Source: CAYMSA01 sp964392965
GTDB lineage: Bacteria > Actinomycetota > Coriobacteriia > Anaerosomatales > Anaerosomataceae
Assembly (NCBI GenBank): GCA_964392965.1
Contig: CAYMSA010000014.1
Location: 1-30,837 of the forward strand
DNA: 30,837 bases
Direction of reading: 5' to 3'
A program made the translations under genes and the position numbers. Each line of letters opens with the position of its first letter. The stretch's first letter is position 1. Below are positions 1 through 7,356 of the stretch, piece after piece. The notes under the pieces are model-generated. The model saw only the letters and a list, made by a program, of their open reading frames with translations. It searched no databases and had not been told where the DNA came from.

Positions 1-53
<53 letters not shown>

Positions 54-90
54 AATAGTCACAGGCGATGCCTGCGGTTTACGGAGCTTT

Positions 91-151
91 CGGACCTGGC
101 CGGTCCGGATGGACTCACCGTTCCCGGTTGGGAACCGGGTGGTTTGAGTCC
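91..151 (-). other. rRNA operon leader with two strong hairpins
   Basis: This is part of the leader between the predicted rRNA start point and 16S. One hairpin pairs 91-96 with 102-107 (cggacc/ggtccg). A longer one pairs 111-117 with 145-151 (ggactca/tgagtcc) and encloses 123-129 paired with 133-139 (cccggtt/aaccggg). Such stems are common in rRNA leaders and may take part in 16S processing. On the minus strand, bases near 260-243 read CTTGAAAACCGGATACTG, which resembles the boxA-like antitermination element of rRNA leaders; that reading is tentative. Confidence 0.5.
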
Positions 152-280
152 AAGATGTCCCATCGGTTTGGCCTGTTGACTGGCCCTCTCGATGTGACGG
201 GTATTTGTGTGGATCTTCAACAGATCCTTACTGGCTTGTCACAGTATCCGGTTTTCAAGGTTCAGGCGCAGCGGGGGGAT

Positions 281-309
281 ACGTTACCGGTCCCTCGTCC
301 CGCTGTCAA
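281..309 (-). promoter_or_regulatory. rRNA operon promoter
   Basis: On the minus strand a perfect -35 TTGACA (309-304) is followed after 17 nt by TAACGT (286-281). An A-run (AAAAAA, 319-314) lies just upstream of the -35, as in UP elements of rRNA promoters. The start point would be near 274, giving a leader of about 220 nt before 16S. Its place between the tyrS terminator-like hairpin and 16S is what an rRNA promoter would need. Confidence 0.65.
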
Positions 310-364
310 TCGCTTTTTTCATCCGATTTTCGGCGATTGCACGGCGCTCGTTCGATGACTGAAA

Positions 365-390
365 CGCCCCGGCTTCTGTTCACCGGGGCG
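365..390 (-). terminator. Terminator-like hairpin between tyrS and the rRNA operon
   Basis: An 8-bp perfect GC-rich stem (cgccccgg 365-372 with ccggggcg 383-390, 10-nt loop) is followed on the minus strand by only a short T-run (TTTCAGTC). It lies downstream of tyrS and just upstream of the rRNA promoter, so it probably stops tyrS transcription. The weak T-tract lowers confidence. Confidence 0.5.
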
Positions 391-405
391 ACGGAGGCAT
401 GACCG

Positions 406-424
406 GAACCAGTCTTACTGGTTC
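406..424. repeat. Short perfect inverted repeat
   Basis: gaaccagt (406-413) and actggttc (417-424) form an 8-bp stem with a 3-nt loop, immediately upstream (minus strand) of the GC-rich hairpin at 365-390. It could be part of a two-hairpin termination region after tyrS. The rest of 425-594 holds no gene, tRNA or convincing promoter that I can see. Confidence 0.45.
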
Positions 425-594
425 TAGCTGAACCATCCTATCGCCATCTCACACTCTTGAGCTTTCAATCCGTGCTCCCGGTCGAAACACTCGGTAGAAG
501 CAGCTCCGGTAATCTACCACTCGCTCAAGGGGAATGCAAGCGCCTCTCCGGACCGATTCTCATGCCTTCTCGGAAAGGACGCTGTCCCAGGTGT

Positions 595-1815
595 CTACCC
601 GCGCACAACCCGCACGTAACGACGCTTGCCTACCTGAAGGATGCCTCCCTCGACGTCGCTCCAATCCAGCTGATAGTCGCCATGAGCCACCGTGACCACG
701 GTCCCGTCGATGCGCACCGCCCCGGCATCGATCTGACGACGGCCGTCTGAGGCGCTCGTCACCAACCCGGTCTCCTTCAGAAGAGCCGGCAGGTATACGG
801 TCTCCGCCGGAGCCACGCGCACCTCAGGCACATCCTCGGGCAACTCGTGTCGCTTGAACACCCGATCGAAAGCATCTTCGGCCGCTACGGCCTGTGCGGC
901 GTCGTGGTACAGCGTGACGATCTCCCTCGCCAAACGGCGCTTGAGCTCGTTCGGATGCAGTCCGCCGGCGGCGAGCCCCTCTTCCAGTAGGTCGATATCG
1001 GCGACAGGCACCGATGTGCACAGACGGTAGTACTTGATCATGAGGGCATCGGGTACCGACATCACCTTCCCGAACATCTCCTCGGGTGGATCGGTGAGGC
1101 CGATGTAGTTGCCATAGCTCTTGCTCATCTTCTGCACGCCATCGGTACCCTCGAGGAGGGGCAGTGTGAGACAGACCTGGGGCTCGAGTCCGAACTTCTC
1201 CATGAGTTCGCGTCCGGCAAGCAGGTTGAACAGCTGGTCGGTCCCGCCGAGTTCGACATCGGCGGCTATCGCCACCGAGTCGTACGCCTGCGCCATCGGG
1301 TAGAGCAGTTCATGCAGGGAGATGCCTATGCCTTCCCTGTAGCGCTTCTGGAAGTCATCGCGCTCGAGGATTCGTGCGACGGTGAACTGACTGCTCAGTC
1401 TGAGCACGTCCGCGAAGCCGAGGGAGCCGAGCCACTCGGAGTTGCGGCGCACGGTCGTCCGGGCGGGATCCAGTATCCTGAATGCCTGCTCCATGTAGGT
1501 GGTGGCGTTGACCTCTACCTGCTCAGGGGTGAGAGGCGGCCGGGTGGTGCTGCGTCCCGAAGGGTCGCCGATGAGCGCGGTGAAGTCACCGATGATGAGC
1601 ACCACCGAGTGGCCCAGGTCCTGGAACTGCCGCAGCTTGCGCAACGGCACGGCATGACCCAGGTGCAGGTCCGGTGCTGTGGGGTCGACGCCGAGCTTGA
1701 TCGTCAGTGGCCCACCCTTTGCAAGCTTGCCGGCAAGCGCGCTGTCTGGCACGATCTGCGCAACACCACTCCCTATCGTCTTCAGCTGTTCCGCTGCTGA
1801 GAGCACCCGCCTCAC
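595..1815 (-). CDS. tyrS: Tyrosyl-tRNA synthetase
   Basis: Cytoplasmic class I aminoacyl-tRNA synthetase that charges tRNA-Tyr with tyrosine. The 406-aa protein has the HIGH-type signature HLGH at residues 51-54 inside GVDPTAPDLHLGH, and KMSKS at 229-233. A C-terminal S4 RNA-binding domain (about 340-406) includes the segment GRRQIDAGAVRIDG. Length and the DPTAPDLHLGH form match the longer TyrRS subgroup rather than the E. coli form. The start is a GTG preceded by GGAAGGGAAGC. It is a single gene reading toward the rRNA operon, and no T-box is visible in front of it. In M. tuberculosis tyrS also lies next to mpg; here a PBP/U32 block separates the two. Confidence 0.97.
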   Translation of the reverse strand: MRRVLSAAEQLKTIGSGVAQIVPDSALAGKLAKGGPLTIKLGVDPTAPDLHLGHAVPLRKLRQFQDLGHSVVLIIGDFTALIGDPSGRSTTRPPLTPEQVEVNATTYMEQAFRILDPARTTVRRNSEWLGSLGFADVLRLSSQFTVARILERDDFQKRYREGIGISLHELLYPMAQAYDSVAIAADVELGGTDQLFNLLAGRELMEKFGLEPQVCLTLPLLEGTDGVQKMSKSYGNYIGLTDPPEEMFGKVMSVPDALMIKYYRLCTSVPVADIDLLEEGLAAGGLHPNELKRRLAREIVTLYHDAAQAVAAEDAFDRVFKRHELPEDVPEVRVAPAETVYLPALLKETGLVTSASDGRRQIDAGAVRIDGTVVTVAHGDYQLDWSDVEGGILQVGKRRYVRVVRG

Positions 1816-1889
1816 GCTTCCCTTCCGTCACACATCCGCCACACGGAGAAGCGTGACCTCCGGCAGCGTCACGCATCCGATTGCGAGTC

Positions 1890-1895
1890 ATACTA
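1890..1895 (-). promoter_or_regulatory. Candidate tyrS promoter (extended -10)
   Basis: On the minus strand TGC-TAGTAT forms an extended -10 element at 1898-1890. No good -35 is seen. The start point near 1883 would give a leader of about 70 nt before the GTG of tyrS. It overlaps the divergent promoter region of the PBP gene. Confidence 0.4.
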
Positions 1896-1909
1896 GCAGA
1901 CGACCTGCG

Positions 1910-1937
1910 TCGACCGGGGCTGGTGCGGTACCATACT
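1910..1937 (+). promoter_or_regulatory. Candidate promoter of the first PBP gene
   Basis: TCGACC (1910-1915), 16 nt, then CATACT (1932-1937). Transcription would start near 1944-1945, next to an in-frame GTG (1945) and ATG (1948). The transcript is therefore either leaderless with a longer protein, or has a leader of about 75 nt and uses the ATG at 2020. Confidence 0.4.
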
Positions 1938-2019
1938 GACCGTTGTGATGACCGAGGCGACCGGCTCACGCCGGGCGACAACCGCCCCGGAATCCCGTCA
2001 GGAAGGACACACCGCGATC

Positions 2020-4716
2020 ATGGACGACCAGGATCGCCGCTATCGCGACTCCCGCAGATCCCCGCAGCCTCGCAAACGCGCGTCTTCGGACAGGCCCCGG
2101 CGTGACACCGCCGAGGCGCGGGACGCCGGAGCGCGGAGGCGCGCCACCGAGAGCGACCGCAGAGAGCGCGGCACGGCCCGTGCCGAACAGACACGCCGTG
2201 CGGCGTCGACAGCCTCGAGGAACCCGGCTTCGGCACGACCCCGTGGGGACACCTCCGCCCGACCCGCACGGAAGATCCAGCCGTCGGGTCAGAGGAAGAC
2301 ACGGGGCGGACGCGCTGGACGCATCTGGAGACGTGTACTCCTGGCTCTGCTGGCGTTGCTCATCGTGGCGGGCATCGCCGGATGCGTGACGATCAACCGC
2401 CTCTCGGCAGACCTTCCCGACCTCTCGGGAGAGACCATCCTGGCGCAGACCAGCATCATCTATGACGCGGACGGTGGAGTCCTGGCCGAGCTCCATGCCG
2501 AGGAGAACCGGACCTACGTCTCGCTCGCGAACATCCCCATGGACCTCCGCAACGCTGTCATCGCCACCGAGGACGAGCGCTTCTACGAGCACGACGGTGT
2601 CGACTTCATGGGCATCGCCCGGGCGCTGTGGGTGAACATCTCTCAGGGCAAGCACCAGGGCGGGTCAACGATCACACAACAGTATGTGGTCAACACGTTC
2701 ATCGAGCGCGAGGACACGATCACCCGCAAGCTCCGGGAGGCGCTGCTCGCCTACAAGCTCGAGAGTACGTACTCGAAGGACCAGATACTCGAGAAGTACC
2801 TGAACACGATCTACTTCGGCCATGGCGCATACGGAGTCGAGGCGGCGGCACAGGCCTACTTCGGCAAGAGCGTCACAGAGCTCACGACCGCCGAGTGCGC
2901 GATGATCGGTGGCGCGATCAAGTCGCCGGGGCGGTACTCGCCGCGGATCGACCCGGAGGCGGCCAAGAACCGCCGGAGCACGGTCCTCGGTCAGATGCTC
3001 ACCCAGGGTTACATCGATCAGGCCACGCACGATGCTGCGGACGCCGAGCCCTTCACGCTCGCACAGGCCACGAGTGAGGCCGACCGGGCACCGTACTTCG
3101 TGGATTGGGTCATACAGACACTGAGTGACATGTACGGCGCGGATGCCGTCTACAAGGGTGGTCTGCGCGTGACGACCACACTCGACCCGACAGCCCAGAC
3201 CGCCGCCGAAGAGGCGATCGCGGGCGTGCTCGACGAGGAGGGCGACCCCTCGGCAGCGCTCGTGGCCATCGAACCCGCCAGCGGAGAGATACGCGCGCTC
3301 GTCGGCGGTCAGGACTTCGACACGCAGCAGTTCAACGTCGCCACGCAAGGGCGCAGACAGCCGGGCTCGGCCTTCAAGACGTTCGTGCTCGTGACTGCGC
3401 TCGAGAAGGGGATCTCTCCCGAACAGACGTACGAGAGCAAGGCCATGTCGCTCTCCATCCCCGGCGGCCAGACCTGGAAGGTGAGCGGTGCGTCCGGCGG
3501 TGGACTCATGCGTCTGCGACAGGCGACAGTGAAGTCCGTGAACTCGGTCTACGCACAGCTCATCCTGGAGGTGTCCGCCGACGCGGTGGCGGAGACCGCG
3601 ACTCGAATGGGCATCACAACCGAGATCAATGCGGTTCCGGCCATCGCCCTCGGTAGCCAGGAGGTCTCCCCGCTCGAGATGGCATCGGCGTACGGAACGC
3701 TCGCCAACGGGGGCACTCACGTGACTCCACACGGCATCACCGAGGTGAAATCAGCCTCCGGGGAGGTGCTCTACGCCGCCGCACCGGTCAAGACACAGGC
3801 GCTCACGGCATCGGTCGCATATCTGACGACCGACATGCTCAAGGGCGTGATCTCCGGGGGCACGGGCACCGCGGCGAAGATCGGCAGGCCCGCAGCCGGT
3901 AAGACCGGCACCACACAGGAGTACCGCGACGCCTGGTTCGTGGGGTACACGCCAGACCTCGTCGCCTCGGTGTGGGTCGGATACCCGGACAGCCAGGTCG
4001 AGATGAAGAACGTGCACGGGATCAAGGTCACCGGCGGCAGCTTCCCCGCGCAGATCTGGGCGGCGTTCATGAAAGGCGCGCTTGTCGACACGCCGAAGAA
4101 CGACTTCGAGCGTCCCGACGGCCTCGTGACGCGCACGATATGTCTGGAGACCGGCCTCGTGGCCACAGAGTACTGCCCGGAGACCGGCACCGGACTCTTC
4201 CTCTCGGGACACGTGCCGGGGACCTGCACGGAGCATGAGATGCCTGAGACGGTCATAGTGCCGAATGTCATCGGGCTCATGAAGAGCGAGGCACTCGCAC
4301 TGCTGAAGAGCCTCTTCCTCGAGTACACGGTTGCCGAGCAGCCCGTCCCCGGCGTACCCTCGGGCATGGTGTCGCAACAGACCCCCGTGCATGGGAGTGA
4401 GGTGGCGACGGGTACGGTCGTCTCGCTGATCGTCTCGACCGGCGACCCCGAGCCGACGGCGCCGGTGGCATCGTTCTCCTACTCGCCGCAGAACCCCAAG
4501 ACGGGTGACGAGATCACGTTCGACGGCTCTGACTCCACCGACTCTGACGGCACCATCACGGCCTGGAGTTGGGAGTTCGGCGACGGATCGGGTGTCGTCA
4601 CGGGCAAGACAGTCAGCCATGCGTTCGCCACTGCCGGAACCTACACGGTCACGCTCTGGGTGACGGACTCATCCGATCTCACGGCGACCTCATCGATAGA
4701 GATCACCGTGCGATGA
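2020..4716 (+). CDS. Class A penicillin-binding protein with PASTA and PKD domains
   Basis: Bifunctional peptidoglycan synthase that polymerises glycan strands from lipid II and cross-links peptides outside the membrane. Numbered from the ATG at 2020 (898 aa): an Arg-rich cytoplasmic tail (1-100), one membrane segment (about 104-125), and a GT51 transglycosylase with EDERFYEH (first catalytic Glu 184) and GGSTITQQ. The transpeptidase has SxxK (Ser450, Lys453), SxN (506-508) and KTG (628-630). A Cys-containing linker, a PASTA domain (about 743-810) and a PKD domain (about 814-898, ending WEFGDGSG...VSHAFATAGTYTVTLWV) follow. All catalytic motifs are intact. The start is uncertain: AGGAAGGA lies 12 nt before ATG 2020, and in-frame GTG 1945 would add 25 residues. 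IAGC in the membrane segment is not a lipobox, because it follows about 100 residues of charged tail. Confidence 0.93.
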   Translation: MDDQDRRYRDSRRSPQPRKRASSDRPRRDTAEARDAGARRRATESDRRERGTARAEQTRRAASTASRNPASARPRGDTSARPARKIQPSGQRKTRGGRAGRIWRRVLLALLALLIVAGIAGCVTINRLSADLPDLSGETILAQTSIIYDADGGVLAELHAEENRTYVSLANIPMDLRNAVIATEDERFYEHDGVDFMGIARALWVNISQGKHQGGSTITQQYVVNTFIEREDTITRKLREALLAYKLESTYSKDQILEKYLNTIYFGHGAYGVEAAAQAYFGKSVTELTTAECAMIGGAIKSPGRYSPRIDPEAAKNRRSTVLGQMLTQGYIDQATHDAADAEPFTLAQATSEADRAPYFVDWVIQTLSDMYGADAVYKGGLRVTTTLDPTAQTAAEEAIAGVLDEEGDPSAALVAIEPASGEIRALVGGQDFDTQQFNVATQGRRQPGSAFKTFVLVTALEKGISPEQTYESKAMSLSIPGGQTWKVSGASGGGLMRLRQATVKSVNSVYAQLILEVSADAVAETATRMGITTEINAVPAIALGSQEVSPLEMASAYGTLANGGTHVTPHGITEVKSASGEVLYAAAPVKTQALTASVAYLTTDMLKGVISGGTGTAAKIGRPAAGKTGTTQEYRDAWFVGYTPDLVASVWVGYPDSQVEMKNVHGIKVTGGSFPAQIWAAFMKGALVDTPKNDFERPDGLVTRTICLETGLVATEYCPETGTGLFLSGHVPGTCTEHEMPETVIVPNVIGLMKSEALALLKSLFLEYTVAEQPVPGVPSGMVSQQTPVHGSEVATGTVVSLIVSTGDPEPTAPVASFSYSPQNPKTGDEITFDGSDSTDSDGTITAWSWEFGDGSGVVTGKTVSHAFATAGTYTVTLWVTDSSDLTATSSIEITVR

Positions 4717-4718
4717 CA

Positions 4719-4761
4719 GTGGACCCGGGTCGCGCGGCTTCGCCGGATGACACGGGTCCAC
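4719..4761. terminator. Possible two-way terminator hairpin
   Basis: gtggacccg (4719-4727) pairs with cgggtccac (4753-4761), enclosing a small inner stem around cggcttcgccg. It lies between two convergent genes and begins 3 nt after the stop of the PBP gene. Neither side has a clear T-run, so it may slow or block both transcripts without being a classical intrinsic terminator. Confidence 0.45.
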
Positions 4762-4788
4762 CGCTCGCTCCCGCAGCACCGCATCGTG

Positions 4789-7218
4789 TCAGGTCACGCC
4801 CCGGTAGAAGTGGCCACTTGTCGCAGGCGTGACCAGGGGCTCGGATGGCGGCGAAGCACCTTTGGCGGCAGCTGTGAGCGCCCGCCTGATGCCACTCACC
4901 ACCTCGGCCATGCGCGCCGGAGACTCGTCGCTGAAGTCGATGCGCACCGCTGACACGCCCGTCGCGACAACCTCGTCGAGTGCGCGCGTGAGGTCGAGTG
5001 TCACGGCGTTCATGATGTGTGACCTGCCCGCCGGGTCCGTCGCCACCGGAAAGCGATAGCCCTTGCAATCGACCAGCTGCCACCAGTCGCGACGCCGCGT
5101 GCAGGCCAGACACGCGCGGTCGCACTCACCCGCCGCCTGCAGGACGCACTGTTCGGCCACCATGAGCTCCACGCGACCCCACACGAGACAGCCGACGGGT
5201 ACCGGAGCGGCGCCGGCGAGTGCCGCCAGCTGACGTCCGCTGAGTTCGGGTGACGCCCAGACGAGGGACGCGCCCAGTCGCGCGAGCACCGAGGCGGAGT
5301 GGGCGTTCACGACGTTGAGAGGCCAGTCGCACTCGACCACCCCCTGCGGAACGCTCGCAGCCAGAGTCCCAAGGTCGCCGACGGTCACACTGCCTTCCCG
5401 CCCGGCCCATTCCGGATAGAGGGAAGCATGACGCGGCCACACGACGCGCGGAAGCAGCGGGTGAACACGCGGGCCGAGAGCATCAGCCGACGGGGCACCG
5501 AACACGCGCACGAGGACTTCGTCGGCACCGGCAGCCAGGCACGTCTCGGCGAGCGCTGCGTCCCAGACGGTTGCAACGAGCCGTGGAGCACTGAGACGCG
5601 GACGTCGCGCAGTCCCCGGAAGATCGGATACCAGCGGGACGCGCCGTGTCGGTGATGCAGGTTCGCGCCTGAGCCAGGAGGCGAGTCGCCCTTCATCGAG
5701 CTGCTGAAGGGCCGCCCGCCGGATCCCGTGTAGCACGGAGTATCCGAGACCTGCGGTCGGGTCGAGATCGACGGACAGGCCCCCGACCCGATATCCCGAG
5801 CCACCCAGGCGTCCGATGTGCTCGATGACCGCCTCGGCCGACAGGGGCTTCGTTCGAGCCTTCTCAACTTCCGGTCCGATGATCTCGACGCTCACGCCAT
5901 CGGCCATGGCCCGCAGCGTCAGAGGGCGCCCGACGCGAATGTCGACGGCGAAGTCGACCGGAGTGGCGCGTGCATCGATCACGGCATGGCCGGTGAACGT
6001 GCGCCGTGCGGCATCGAGCAGCGAGGCGTTGGCGACCCGGAAGACCCGGTCTCCGGCAGCGGCGGACTCCTTGAGGGCGATGGTCACCAGTTCGCCCGCA
6101 GGTGCGTGGTCGGCCATCGCGCCGTCGATCTCGAGCCGACCCACCGGCTGCGCAAAACGTCCCGAACGGGTCCACAGCTCCAGCGTGTCCGCCGCGTCGA
6201 TGGCTCGCTCCAGACGGATGCGGGCACGACCGGATCCGCCCGTCTCTATTCTGCCGACGGGAACGCCCCGGTTGTTGGGACGCGAGTAGCTCATGAGGTC
6301 GGCACCCCGTCTGCCGGTGAGATAGCCATCGGTGAAACCCCGGCTGAACGCCTCCTCGAGCATCTCCCACTCGGCGGGCAGGACCGAGTAGTCCTCCGGT
6401 GAGGCCCAGGCGCGATCGAGCGCAGCCCGGTAGACACCCGTCACGATGGCGACGTACTCGGCAGACTTCATCCGCCCCTCGATCTTGAGGGCCGAGACAC
6501 CCGCGCCGATGAGACGCGGCAGGTGCGCTATGGCGGCGTTGTCCCTCGGCGAGAGGAGATAGCGGCCCGACGTGGGCGCCGGGGCGCCGTCGGGCGACAC
6601 GAGATCATACGGCAGACGGCAGGGTTGTGCGCACATACCCCGGTTGGCCGAGCGACGCCCGATCATCGATGACATGAGGCAGTGCCCGGAATATGCGTAG
6701 CAGAGGGCTCCGTGCACGAACGTCTCGATCTCAAGCCCGGTCCTCGCGCACTCGGCGATCGCAGCGAACGGAAGCTCACGTGCCAGCACGACCCTGCTGA
6801 CACCGAGGGTCCGCAGAACCTCGATCGTGCCGGGGTTCATGGCACCGAGCTGTGTAGAGGCATGGAGTCGCACCTGGGGGAGCGCCGTGCGAAGCACCTC
6901 GATGAGGCCGAGATCCTGCACGATGACCGCGTCGACCCCCGCTGCCCAGGCCGCATCCACCATGGCGAGGGCCGCCTGCATCTCGTCAGGAAGCACGAGC
7001 GTATTGGCCGTGAGGTAGACGTTCACGCCTCGCAGATGCGCGAAACGGGTCGCTTCGGCAAGAGACTCGAGATCGAAGTTGGCAGCGCCGCGGCGGGCGT
7101 TCATCTCTTCCAGACCGAGATAGACCGCGTCCGCACCGTTGTTGACAGCGGCAACGAGTGCATCATAGTCGCCGGCGGGCGCAAGCAGTTCGGGACGGGT
7201 AGTCAGGGGCGAAGGCAC
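4789..7218 (-). CDS. U32-family protein with DUF3656-like region (RlhA/TrhP-type)
   Basis: The 809-aa protein begins with the U32 core (RPELLAPAGDYDALVAAVNN, with GADAVYLG after it) and carries the family signature around residues 165-183 (ETFVHGALC...GHCLMS). Cys173, Cys180, Cys196 and Cys200 lie close together. Related U32 proteins (UbiU/UbiV and the RNA hydroxylases TrhP and RlhA) use Cys clusters to hold a [4Fe-4S] centre, so an RNA hydroxylation role is more likely than proteolysis; this is inference. The middle part (about 390-510) resembles DUF3656, and a second Cys-rich patch (CDRACLACTRR) lies near the C-terminus. The start is GTG with GGAGA upstream. The gene is oriented against both flanking PBP genes. 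Confidence 0.85.
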   Translation of the reverse strand: MPSPLTTRPELLAPAGDYDALVAAVNNGADAVYLGLEEMNARRGAANFDLESLAEATRFAHLRGVNVYLTANTLVLPDEMQAALAMVDAAWAAGVDAVIVQDLGLIEVLRTALPQVRLHASTQLGAMNPGTIEVLRTLGVSRVVLARELPFAAIAECARTGLEIETFVHGALCYAYSGHCLMSSMIGRRSANRGMCAQPCRLPYDLVSPDGAPAPTSGRYLLSPRDNAAIAHLPRLIGAGVSALKIEGRMKSAEYVAIVTGVYRAALDRAWASPEDYSVLPAEWEMLEEAFSRGFTDGYLTGRRGADLMSYSRPNNRGVPVGRIETGGSGRARIRLERAIDAADTLELWTRSGRFAQPVGRLEIDGAMADHAPAGELVTIALKESAAAGDRVFRVANASLLDAARRTFTGHAVIDARATPVDFAVDIRVGRPLTLRAMADGVSVEIIGPEVEKARTKPLSAEAVIEHIGRLGGSGYRVGGLSVDLDPTAGLGYSVLHGIRRAALQQLDEGRLASWLRREPASPTRRVPLVSDLPGTARRPRLSAPRLVATVWDAALAETCLAAGADEVLVRVFGAPSADALGPRVHPLLPRVVWPRHASLYPEWAGREGSVTVGDLGTLAASVPQGVVECDWPLNVVNAHSASVLARLGASLVWASPELSGRQLAALAGAAPVPVGCLVWGRVELMVAEQCVLQAAGECDRACLACTRRRDWWQLVDCKGYRFPVATDPAGRSHIMNAVTLDLTRALDEVVATGVSAVRIDFSDESPARMAEVVSGIRRALTAAAKGASPPSEPLVTPATSGHFYRGVT

Positions 7219-7302
7219 GTGTGGCTTCTCCGATCATGAGACAGTCCTGGCGAGCGAGCCGGAGGCGACGGACCGTGCGCGAAGTCTCGGACTCGTCCGG
7301 CA

Positions 7303-7311
7303 TGGCATAAT
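7303..7311 (+). promoter_or_regulatory. Extended -10 promoter of the second PBP gene
   Basis: TGG-CATAAT (7303-7311) is a good extended -10 element with no clear -35. The start point near 7318 gives a leader of about 39 nt before GTG 7357, with the SD AAGGGGGA inside it. Confidence 0.5.
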
Positions 7312-7356
7312 GTATCTCCAAGCATGATAGTCGAGCGCTCGTGCAAGGGGGACCGC

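Noticed and set aside
425..594. Possible tRNA gene between tyrS and the rRNA operon
   Set aside because: No T-loop consensus (GTTCGAATC type) or cloverleaf pairing was found on either strand.
1816..1944. T-box or other riboswitch in front of tyrS
   Set aside because: No T-box core sequence or terminator pair was found in the 129-nt region.
2362..2390. Lipobox-like IAGC in the first PBP
   Set aside because: It lies inside the membrane anchor after about 100 charged residues, not at the end of an N-terminal signal peptide, and class A PBPs keep this anchor.
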